Of a stretch of DNA of 64,000 nt, positions 13,601 through 25,600 are shown piece by piece. A program made the translations under genes and the position numbers. The DNA is from Macrostomum hystrix (taxonomy: Eukaryota; Platyhelminthes; Macrostomidae): positions 6,562,001-6,626,000 of the forward strand of contig CATNEN010000025.1 of NCBI GenBank assembly GCA_950097015.1. Direction: 5' to 3'. The notes below the pieces were generated by a model, which saw nothing but the letters and a program-made list of their open reading frames with translations, ran no database searches and was not told the DNA's origin. Every line of letters begins with the position of its first letter. Within the stretch, counting starts at the first letter, position 1.

Positions 13601-16600
13601 CACTCACTCACTCACTCACTCACTCACACACTCACTCACACACTCACACACTCACACACTCACTCACACACTCACACACTCACTCACTCACACACTCACA
13701 CACTCACTCACTCACTCACTCACTCACACACTCACTCACACACTCACACACTCACACACTCACTCACACACTCACTCACTCACTCACTCACTCACACACT
13801 CACACACTCACACACACTCACTCACTCACTCACACACTCACTCACTCACTCACACACTCACACACACTCACACACTTACTCACTCACTCACACACTCACA
13901 CACACTCACACACTTACTCACTCACTCACTCACTCACACACTCACTCACACATTCACTCACACACTCACTCACTCACTCACACACTCACTCACTCACTCA
14001 CACACTCACACACACTCACACACTCACTCACTCACTCACTCACTCACACACTCACTCACACACTCACACACTCACACACTCACTCACTCACACACTCACA
14101 CACACTCACACACTCACTCACTCACTCACTCACTCACACACTCACTCACACACTCACACACTCACACACTCACTCACACACTCACACACTCACTCACTCA
14201 CTCACTCACACACTCACTCACACACTCACTCACACACTCACACACTCACTCACACACTCACACACTCACTCACACACTCACACACTCACTCACACACTCA
14301 CACACTCACTCACACACTCACACACTCACACACTCACACACTCACACACTCACTCACACACTCACACACTCACACACTCACACACTCACTCACACACTCA
14401 CACACTCACTCACTCACTCACACACTCACACACACTCACACACTCACTCACTCACTCACTCACTCACACACTCACTCACACACTCACACACTCACACACT
14501 CACACACTCACACACTCACACACTCACTCACACACTCACACACTCACACACTCACACACTCACTCACTCACTCACACACTCACACACTCACTCACACACT
14601 CACACACTCACTCACACACTCACTCACTCACTCACACACTCACACACTCACACACTCACACACTCACTCACACACTCACACACTCACACACTCACACACT
14701 CACTCACTCACTCACACACTCACACACTCACTCACTCACACACTCACTCACTCACTCACACACTCACACACACTCACACACTCACTCACTCACTCACTCA
14801 CTCACACTCACACACTCACTCACACACTCACACACTCACACACTCACTCACACACTCACACACTCACTCACTCACTCACTCACACACTCACTCACACACT
14901 CACTCACACACTCACTCACACACTCACACACTCACACACTCACTCACACACTCACTCACACACTCACACACTCACTCACACACTCACACACATTAGATTG
15001 AAGGTAGACACCTGTGTGATGGACATAAGATTGGAATTCCCGAAAGTGTTAAACTGCCTAGCGGAGTGTGGGTTCAGTACGAGCTGCTATTGACGTAGAC
15101 GCTAATTTTATTTAGTTGAATTATATTCTGCTTCTACTTGATCAGCTCGTTTCCCACCCCTCACAGCATATAAGCCTGACGCACCTAAATATGAAAGGTC
15201 TCAAAGAAAAATCAGGAAGGGAAGAGAGGTAAAAAAAGCAACTTAGCTGACTGATTGCCTGGCATTGAAGGCCTGGATGAAGTCGGGCAGAAAGCAGGCA
15301 GGAAGCAGGCAGCAATGGCCCAGGTTGAAGGGGGTAGGGTTACAACCCAAACCAGCGATGCATAAATTCTTCCTTAGTTGGCTAATTTTTCTTTTAATAT
15401 ATTTTCTTTTTCTATGGCAGAAAATTTAAGCAACGAATTTTTCGCGTTAGAACCACTGCCAGTGGATTGGCTATCCGGTATTTTTTGGTTTGCGAATTAC
15501 ATTTTACTGAAAGAGACACAATATGAGTTGATTTAACAATAAAACTGTGATTGATAGTTCTAAAATTCCAATCAATCATCAATCATCCTCTAGGAGCCAG
15601 CTGTACCCAGCTGTAGAATAGGTATCAGCAACAGCTGGAGATCGAAAGTTGTGTCCCCCCAGTCCATGGACTGAAAAGCTGTACACAACTTTTGGTACAG
15701 TTACGGCTCTGCTACTGGCTGTACATCGGGCCCAACTGTGTTAGGTGTGTAAAAGACTTCAGATAGTTCAGTAAGAGGGTTGTAGCCTAGTGGTTAGAGC
15801 GTCCGACTAACGAATTGAAGGTCGAGGGTTCGATTCCCGACTCGATTGGAACCATTTTTGTCCTTTAGTAAGACACTTAATTCTTCCTTTTTTTAGTTCA
15901 CCTAGCTAATAAATGGGTACCAGCATCAGCTGGGGTGATTGAGGGTGGGTGTGGCGTCTCCCCTGTCCATGGACTGAGCAGCCGTACACAGTATTCAGAT
16001 GCGCTGCGCAATAGGTCGGCTGCACATCAAATTGTTATAAATTGTATCGATACGAGCGAATATCCAATGCATCTATTGTCTATCTAAAACCTTAAAAACC
16101 CAGTTGGGTGTGAATTGCTCAAAAGGCTACTCAAATCTACCTACTTATAGCAAGACCGCTTCATCAATCTAAGAAAATGACCCCAGGCCGCGGATTCGAG
16201 CCTCGAATTTCATTAGAAAATACCCCGCTTATTGGTCAAAGCGACACGCGATAGTTGCATTAATCCCAACTTCTTTTTTCCCAACGACGCATCCGCCTAC
16301 GCAATTCATCTCGCCCACGCGCAGGCTCCTAGTTGAGTACCGGACTCACCCGTCTCGGCCGCGGTCAGAAGCGGCGTTCGCCCGTTGTTGTCTCTCAGCT
16401 CGACTGTCGCTGCTGCCACCGCGGAATCGGACGAGATCAGCGCCTGTTGAAATTCAAATTCAAGGCCGAGGCTGGGTGTCAAGATGACTGTTTGTACTTT
16501 TATTCTATTTTTTGTTTAGGGAAGGTTTCAAATACCCACTGCCTACTTCACGATGGCTCCCAAACCGAATGACCGATTTTTGTGAAAATCTGAATCGAAA

Positions 16601-19600
16601 TTTTCCACCCTTTGCGATGAACAAAATTTCAAAGCTGTCCGACGTCAGGATTGTCTAGATATTCAGCGATTCCTGTCGGAGATGCTGGGGACAAGGACAT
16701 CTAACATCTATGACGAATCCATATTGATTAAAAAGTGAAAATTTTAACAATTTATCAATCCAAAATAGTCAATAATAATAACTCTCAAGAGTGATAACTT
16801 GAGAGTGAGAGTGACAGTTTGTGAGTGAGAGTGATAGTTTGAGAGTGAGAGTGACAGTTTGAGAGTGAGAGTGACAGTTTGTGAGTGAGAGTGACAGTTT
16901 GTGAGTGAGAGTGACAGTTTGTGAGTGAGAGTGACAGTTTGAGAGTGAGGGTGACAGTTTGAGAGTGAGAGTGACAGTTTGAGAGTGAGAGTGACAGTTT
17001 GTGAGTGAGAGTGACAGTTTGTGAGTGAGAGTGACAGTTTGTGAGTGAGAGTGACAGTTTGTGAGTGAGAGTGACAGTTTGTGAGTGAGAGTGACAGCTT
17101 GTAGGTGAGAGTGACAGTTCGAGAGTGAGAGTGACAGTTTGTGAGTGAGAGTGACATTTTGTGAGTGAGAGTGACAGTTTGTGAGTGAGAGTGAGAGTTT
17201 GTGGGTGAGAGTGACTGTTTGTCGGTGAGAGTGACATTTTGAGAGTGAGAGTGACAGTTTGTGAGTGAGAGTGACAGTTTGAGAGTGAGAGTGACAGTTT
17301 GTGAGTGAGAGTGACATTTTGTGAGTGAGAGTGACAGTTTGTGAGTGAGAGTGACAGTTTGAGAGTGAGAGTGACAGTTTGAGAGTGAGAGTGACAGTTT
17401 GAGAGTGAGAGTGACAGTTTGTGAGTGAGAGTGAGAGTTTGTGGGTGAGAGTGACTGTTTGTCGGTGAGAGTGACATTTTGAGAGTGAGAGTGACAGTTT
17501 GTGAGTGAGAGTGACAGTTTGAGAGTGAGAGTGACATTTTGTGAGTGAGAGTGACAGTTTGTGAGTGAGAGTGAGAGTTTGTGGGTGAGAGTGACTGTTT
17601 GTCGGTGAGAGTGACAGTTTGAGAGTGAGAGTGGCATTTTGTGAGTGAGAGCGACATTTTGAGAGTGAGAGTGACAGTTTGAGAGTGAGAGTGACAGTTT
17701 GTGAGTGAGAGTGACAGTTAGAAAGTGAGAGTGACAGTTTGAGAGTGAGAGTGACATTTTGAGAGTGAGAGTGAAAGTTTGAGAGTGAGAGTGACAGTTT
17801 GTGAGTGAGAGTGACAGTTAGAAAGTGAGAGTGACAGTTAGAAAGTGAGAGTGACAGTTTGTGAGTGAGAGTGACAGTTAGAAAGTGAGAGTGACAGTTT
17901 GAGAGTGAGAGTGACAGTTTGTGGGTGAGAGTGACTGTTTGTCGGTGAGAGTGACATTTTGTGAGTGAGAGTGACAGTTAGAAAGTGAGAGTGACAGTTT
18001 GAGAGTGAGAGTGACAGTTTTTGAGTGAGAGTGACATTTTGAGAGTGAGAGTGACAGTTTGAGAGTGAGAGTGACAGTTTGTGAGTGAGAGTGACAGTTA
18101 GAAAGTGAGAGTGACAGTTTGAGAGTGAGAGTGACAGTTAGAAAGTGAGAGTGACAGTTTGAGAGTGAGGGTGACAGTTTGTGAGTGAGAGCGACATTTT
18201 GAGAGTGAGAGTGACAGTTTGAGAGTGAGAGTGACAGTTTGTGAGTGAGAGTGACAGTTAGAAATTGAGAGTGACAGTTTGAGAGTGAGAGTGACATTTT
18301 GAGAGTGAGAGTGAAAGTTTGAGAGTGAGAGTGACAGTTTGTGAGTGAGAGTGACAGTTAGAAAGTGAGAGTGACAGTTTGAGAGTGAGAGTGACAGTTT
18401 GTGGGTGAGAGTGACTGTTTGTCGGTGAGAGTGACATTTTGTGAGTGAGAGTGACAGTTAGAAAGTGAGAGTGACAGTTTGAGAGTGAGAGTGACAGTTT
18501 TTGAGTGAGAGTGACATTTTGAGAGTGAGAGTGACAGTTTGAGAGTGAGAGTGACAGTTTGTGAGTGAGAGTGACAGTTAGAAAGTGAGAGTGACAGTTT
18601 GAGAGTGAGAGTGACAGTTAGAAAGTGAGAGTGACAGTTTGAGAGTGAGGGTGACAGTTTGTGAGTGAGAGCGACATTTTGAGAGTGAGAGTGACAGTTT
18701 GAGAGTGAGAGTGACAGTTTGTGAGTGAGAGTGACAGTTAGAAAGTGAGAGTGACAGTTTGAGAGTGAGAGTGACAGTTAGAAAGTGAGAGTGACAGTTT
18801 GTGAGTGAGAGCGACATTTTGAGAGTGAGAGTGACAGTTTGAGAGTGAGAGTGACAGTTTGTGAGTGAGAGCGACATTTTGAGAGTGAGAGTGACAGTTT
18901 GAGAGTGAGAGTGACAGTTTGTGAGTGAGAGTGACAGTTTGAGAGTGAGAGTGACAGTTTGTGAGTGAGAGTGACAGTTAGAAAGTGAGAGTGACATTTT
19001 GTGAGTGAGAGCGACATTTTGAGAGTGAGAGTGACATTTTGAGAGTGAGAGTGACAGTTTGTGAGTGAGAGTGGCAGTTTGTGAGTGAGAGTGACAGTTT
19101 GTGAGTGAGAGTGGCAGTTTGTGAGTGAGAGTGACAGTTTGAGAGTGAGAGTGACTGTTTGTCGGTGAGAGTGACAGTGAGAGTGACAGGGGCAAATTGA
19201 CAGTCAGAATTCGTGAAATAGTGAAGCCAGAGCAGTCACAGAATGGTTAATGATTACAAAGTAGCCAAAAAACTGAAAGCTAGAAATTTTCTCTAGTTTT
19301 TATAGCACAGAAGTCATGCAACAGCAGAGATGAAACCTTTGGAAAAGAATACTAATTTTCTGTTGCTTCCAATGAGAAGGGATTAGAAATTAATCCAGGA
19401 AATTTGCTGCTTGCAGTTTCGATTCGCTTCTCAAAAAATTATTCGACCAATCAGCATTGAGCTGGGCGCCAACCCCCTCCCAATCTGCTATCAGCTCACA
19501 TTTTTAGTCGGGACTGGGACTTCACCTGTTAGTAAGGACCTGTCAATTTGCGACATGGGGAGATAAGACTGAGGTGACACGATACCACACTGCCCGCTCA

Positions 19601-22600
19601 GTAACTGCTTGTGAGTTTTTTCTGTTGCTAACACATTCTCAGTAAATAAATTACCTGTTCTGCATCATTCTCATAGCTGTTCTGCATCATTCTCATAGCT
19701 GTTCTGCATCATTCTCATAGCTGTTCTGCATCATTCTCATAGCTGTTCTGCATCATTCTCATAGCTGTTATGAATCATTCTCATAGCTGTTATGAATCGT
19801 TCTCATAGCTGTTATGAATCATTCTCATAGCTGTTATGAATCATTCTCATAGCTGTTATGAATCATTCTCATAGCTGTTCTGCATCATTCTCATAGCTGT
19901 TCTGCATCATTCTCATAGCTGTTATGAATCATTCTCATAGCTGTTATGAATCATTCTCATAGCTGTTCTGCATCATTCTCATAGCTGTTATGAATCATTC
20001 TCATAGCTGTTATGAATCATTCTCATAGCTGTTATGAATCATTCTCATAGCTGTTATGAATCATTCTCATAGCTATTATGAATCATTCTCATAGCTGTTA
20101 TGAATCATTCTCATACGGCTCGTATTTGTTCAGTATCTTCCTCATGCCTGTCTCCCACTTCCATAGCTAATCCAACCATGAGCCCAAAGCTCAGATTAGT
20201 TAGCCTGTTTTAACTCTTTCCAGCTAAGAAGAAGAATGTTTTCCAGAGTGCCGGATTCACACCTGGCAGCTTTTTACACAGGACCATGCTTAACATTAGC
20301 ACTGCTTATATGGGACTGAGCTATATCTGTCCTCATAGTCCTAAGTAAGCTGCATTAGACGTGCGCATTTGTAAAAAAAACTTAAGTGCGAAAGCAGCTA
20401 TTGCACTATTACACACAGTAAATAAACACTTCAGGTCCACTTAGTCAAGATTCTACTTAAAAAAATCCTGACTGCGTAAAAAGTGGGCATTAATTGCATC
20501 GATTTACTTTTGATTATACGGCCATAGACAAAACGGGCCAATTGAAAATAGATCTGAACAAGGAAGATCTCCACAATCAATAACGTCTATGGCTAATTTC
20601 GCCAACTTCAACTTTCTTTAACCTGAAATGAAGCAATCTGGACTATAAAAGCAATTCAAAGCAGACAATCTTACCACTCGGCGGGTCCCTAGATATCGCA
20701 GGCCCAATTATACTGGCTGATCAGACTTGACCTTTAGCCCGTCTGTGTGCTCCGACTGGCTGTGTCTCAAGCCCGCTGTTATTAGCTTTAGTGTTGGGGC
20801 TGTCTTTAACTACGGTTACTTAAAATACACAAACTAACCTTATCTGTTTCCCGTCCCTGGTTAGGCTGAAGGCATTATCAACAGTGGAATTACTGGATTG
20901 CGAGGGCCTTCGAGTACTATCCTAGCAGCTGAGAATGCCCGGTCATCAGCAGTTCAGCACGCCGGAGAGTCAGCTCCTGCCAGATCAGCAGCTGCTGGAG
21001 TTGATCAGGTTGGACCCCGCCGATCCCAACTGCTCGGAGCCGCAGCGGGCGCTGCTCTGGCAGGGCGCTACCAGCGAGGAGACGGTGATGGACGCGCTCT
21101 ACCTTTGCAAGTCGGCACTGGCCTTTCTAGCCCTGACCGGCAGTTGCGTGTCCGTCGGAATTTTTCGAATTCAACGCCAGCGCAGCGCCCTCATCCAGAT
21201 GCTGTTGCACCTGTCAGTCTGCGAGCTGCTGCTCAACTTGAGCGCATTTGTCTTCGAACTGTTCTACCTTCTGGTTATGCCGACAACCGGCCACCTCATG
21301 CCCGCCGGCCCGAACTGGCTAGCTTACTTTGTGCTGTACGGAGTGTGGCCGGCGTACAAGACTAGCATGGTTGTACGCAACTGGCTTATTGTACACATCG
21401 CCTGGCGACGCTATCGCGCCATCGGCGATGCTCTAGGAAGTCGTCGACGCGGCGATAGTCGGCGACTGATCAATTTGACATCCGCGGCTCTCTGGCTAGC
21501 GGCATGTCTGGTGACATTGCCCAGGGCCCTGGAGGTGACGTACACCCGGTGCCAGAGCTCCGGGCAGATCGTGGGGCTTCAGGCGGCGCCGTTCGCAAGT
21601 CACTCGGCCTACCGAGCCTACCCCAGCTGCTACTTCGCACTGCAGTCGCTGGCTCCGGTCTGCTGCCTGCTACTGACGAGCTGCCTGACCCTCTGCCGGC
21701 TGCGCAAATCCAACCGGGAGTTTCTGCACGACCTGCCAGCGCCAATCATGGCTGTACAGCGGCGGCGGGCCCAGAATGATTCGGTGAATCGCACGGTGTT
21801 GGTGCTCTGCTCGGTGTTTGTTGTGTGCGAGTTGCCAATGCTGGTGGCCGGAGTGCTGAAGGACTTCGATTGTCGCGACGCTTGCCAGGTCTTTCTCGGC
21901 GTGGCCAACATTCTGACCAGCGCCGACTCCGTAGCCAATTTTCTAGTCTATTTCCTATCCATCAGGCAGTTTAAACAGCGACTGTGCTGCAGCCGTGACA
22001 GCAAAAGCGATGTTAGAAAAGCGAAAGTACTCAGCGACAGTCTCCGGCGCATCAAAGGACAGCATTGACGATGTCAACTGCGGCACTGACGGAATGACCT
22101 GCTCTCTTTTCCACCGGCACCTGAACCCTAAAGATGCAAGCAAAAATGTTCTTAATTTCCTAAGGTTCTAACGTTATTAACTGAGTTGTCTGAGCTAGCT
22201 ACCTCACTGATCAACCAGTTAATTAGCTGAGTTGTCTGAGCTAGCTACCTCACTGATCAACCAGTTAATTAGCTGAGTTGTCTGAGCTAGCTACCTCAAT
22301 GATCAGCCAGTTAATTAGCTGAGTTGTCTGAGCTAGCTACCTCACTGATCAGCCAGTTAATTAGCTGAGTTGTCTGAGCTAGCTACCTCACTGATCAGCC
22401 AGTTAATAAGTCGAGTTGTCTGAGCTAGCTACTTCACTGATCAGCCAGTTAATTAGCTGAGTTGTCTGAGCTAGCTACCTCACTGATCAGCCAGTTAATT
22501 AGCTGAGTTGTCTGAGCTAGCTACCTCACTGATCAGCCAGTTAATAAGTCGAGTTGTCTGAGCTAGCTACCTCACTGATCAACCAGTTAATTAGCTGAGT

Positions 22601-25600
22601 TGTCTGAGCTAGCTACTTCACTGATCAACCAGTTAATTAGCTGAGTTGTCTGAGCTAGCTACCTCACTGATCAGCCAGTTAATTAGCTGAGTTATCTGAG
22701 CTAGCTACCTCACTGATCAGCCAGTTAATTAGCTGAGTTGTCTGAGCTAGCTACCTCACTGATCAGCCAGTTAATTAGCTGAGTTGTCTGAGCTAGCTAC
22801 CTCACTGATCAGCCAGTTAATAAGTCGAGTTGTCTGAGCTAGCTACTTCACTGATCAGCCAGTTAATAAGTCGAGTTGTCTGAGCTAGCTACCTCACTGA
22901 TCAGCCAGTTAATTAGTCGAGTTATCTGAGCTAGCTACCTCACTGATCAGCCAGTTAATTAGCTGAGTTGTCTGAGCTAGCTATCTCACTGATCAGCCAG
23001 TTAATTAGCTGAGTTGTCTGAGCTAGCTACCTCACTGATCAGCCAGTTAATTAGCTGAGTTATCTGAGCTAGCTACCTCACTGATCAACCAGTTAATTAG
23101 CTGAGTTGTCTGAGCTAGCTACCTCACTGATCAACCAGCTAATTGACTGAGTTATCTGAGCTAGCTACCTCACTGATCAACCAGTTAATTAGCTGAGTTA
23201 TCTGAGCTAGCTACCTCACTGATCAACCAGTTAATTAGCTGAGTTGTCTGAGCTAGCTACCTCACTGATCAACCAGCTAATTGACTGAGTTATCTGAGCT
23301 AGCTACCTCACTGATCAACCAGTTAATTAGCTGAGTTATCTGAGCTAGCTACCTCACTGATCAGCCAGTTAATTAGCTGAGTTGTCTGAGCTAGCTACCT
23401 CACTGATCAACCAGCTAATTGACTGAGTTATCTGAGCTAGCTACCTCATTTTACATAACTGTGAATGTAAATTTAATTTTACAAGTAGCTAAAAATTGTC
23501 GTTTTTGTTTGGTACTTGGAAATTCTGCACAGGCGCTAAAGTACTAATATCGAAAAATTAAATCTATTTTATAAGCTTGTATAATAAATCATTCCATTTC
23601 TTGGCTTACTGATAAATATTGTTTCTATTGATCATACTTTGTCTCTAAAATATCAGTTAGTTTTTCAGAACAAACTAAATATTCTATTCAAATTGCTTAA
23701 TTCTTTGTTCAATGAAGTTTTTTTTTCAAAATCGGTTGTCTTTGTTCTTCTTTCTTATTTTAGGAGTCTCTTGTCAATATAACAGTGAGCAGTGAACAGT
23801 GAGAACAACGCAGGCACACAAAACTAAAGAACACGGGCCAACTCTTTGTTGCGCATCTTCTGAAACAAAAATCAAGTCGCCAGCTCATCAGACCATCGAG
23901 ATATTCAGTAATTTCTGGCTAGTGTATTAGTGTAGATTATTCCCATAAGCGCTAGTGTATTTCCCACACCCCTATACACGAATTAGCACTGCGCCTCAGT
24001 GCGGCCTTACCAGGCCTTCAAAATTGATCAGCATGTCACCCGAATGTGCCTGCATCATCTCCGTCTTCGGTAGTCACCTACCTTTACCTGCTGGACCTTC
24101 AAGGGCTAAAACAGGTGGAACTAGGCCACTATGGACAACCTGACGCGAATTTTTCCAATTTCACTGATCAAGCCTAAATATTAGGCGCAGCTCAACCACA
24201 GGACACCATCGCCTAGTGTGTTAACCAATCAGTCATCACCCAACGCTGTTAGCATTCAGGCGCTGCCAAAAAAATCTGACTGTGGAAATCCCACTTGGTA
24301 TAAAAACGGGTGGCAAAATGGCTTGCTAGTCCTACTGTTAATATGGCCTCGCCGTGGAATCGAGCTCCACCCAATGGTTGCGGTCATGCCCACGAATTAA
24401 AGAATAAAGCGATTGCCTCACCTGCAGACACATCAGCGGCTCTTGCCTCCTCACCGCCCAATGCACCACCGTCCTGCCCTGACTGTCCCGCGCCCACGGC
24501 TCGTCAGGCCGCAGTCGCCGACGCAGCAAGTTAAAGTGGTCGACGCTGTCTAGCCGGCAGGCCCACATACTGGCGCTGGCCGCGTCAGAGTCGCGAATGT
24601 CAGCATTGGCGCCTCGGTCAAGCAGCAGCTGGCGGGGCGGCGGCGTTGTGTGGGTTGGGAACTACTTTTTGGCTAAAAAAGTGCTCAAAAAGTTGTAAAA
24701 TAGTGCTCAAACGATCCTTAAACAATGTGCTCAAATTTTATTCAAATAACTCGGTCCTGAAACAGTTCTCGATTATTTTTTTGATTAGAATGGGTAGCAA
24801 TATAAGTTAGAATGGGTTAAGCTTCATTTAAATTAGGAAGCGGTATGTGAAGTCCTCCTTTAATCATTTTGCTTCGCAAAACAATGAACCGGATTATTAA
24901 TGAGTGTTCATGAATGCTGAATAAAGCAGAACTTTATGACGAACTCTCACTCAGTGTACAAAAATATTTAGTTCTCATTAAGACTTGTAGGCTCCCGACA
25001 CAACATTGAGGCGAGTCTAACGAGAACTGATGACGGAGAAGGCTCCTGCTAGCTTTAGTCTGAGAGAGAAGTTACGGATCATTATTTGGTGAAAATGTCT
25101 CTCACTCATTTCTGCTCCTATCTAGGGTTCTGCTTTAATTATTGTTTAGTTCTGGAAATCAAGAGAATTATATAGACTAATTAGTAAGTTGGAAACTAAA
25201 AAAATGGAAACCTTGGGAAGCGGGAAACCTTGGGAAGTGGAAAACCTTGGGAAGTGGGAAACCTTGGGAAGCGGGAAACCTTGGGAAGTGGGAAACCTTG
25301 GGAAGTGGAAAACCTTGGGAAGTGGGAAACCTTGAGAAGTGGGAAACCTTGGGAAGTGGGAAACCTTGAGAAGTGGGAAACCTTGGGAAGTGGAAAACCT
25401 TGGGAAGTGGGAAACCTTGGGAAGTAGGAAACCTTGGGAAGTGGGAAACCTTGGGAAGTGGGAAACCTTGAGAAGTGGGAAACCTTGGGAAGTGGAAAAC
25501 CTTGGGAAGTGGGAAACCTTGGGAAGCGGGAAACCTTGGGAAGTGGGAAACCTTGGGAAGTGGGAAACCTTGGGAAGTGGGAAACCTTGGGAAGTGGGAA

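Noticed and set aside
15776-15850. tRNA gene (A and B boxes present)
   Set aside because: The cloverleaf does not close and the same head is followed by a shared 200-base body in other copies, so it is a SINE head.
16744-19195. Long minus-strand ORFs rich in LSLSNCHSHS, up to 337 residues
   Set aside because: Translation of the 20-bp satellite; all frames are equally open and there is no coding signature.
19650-20115. CRISPR-like direct repeats here and in other arrays
   Set aside because: These are head-to-tail minisatellites without unique spacers, in a eukaryotic genome.
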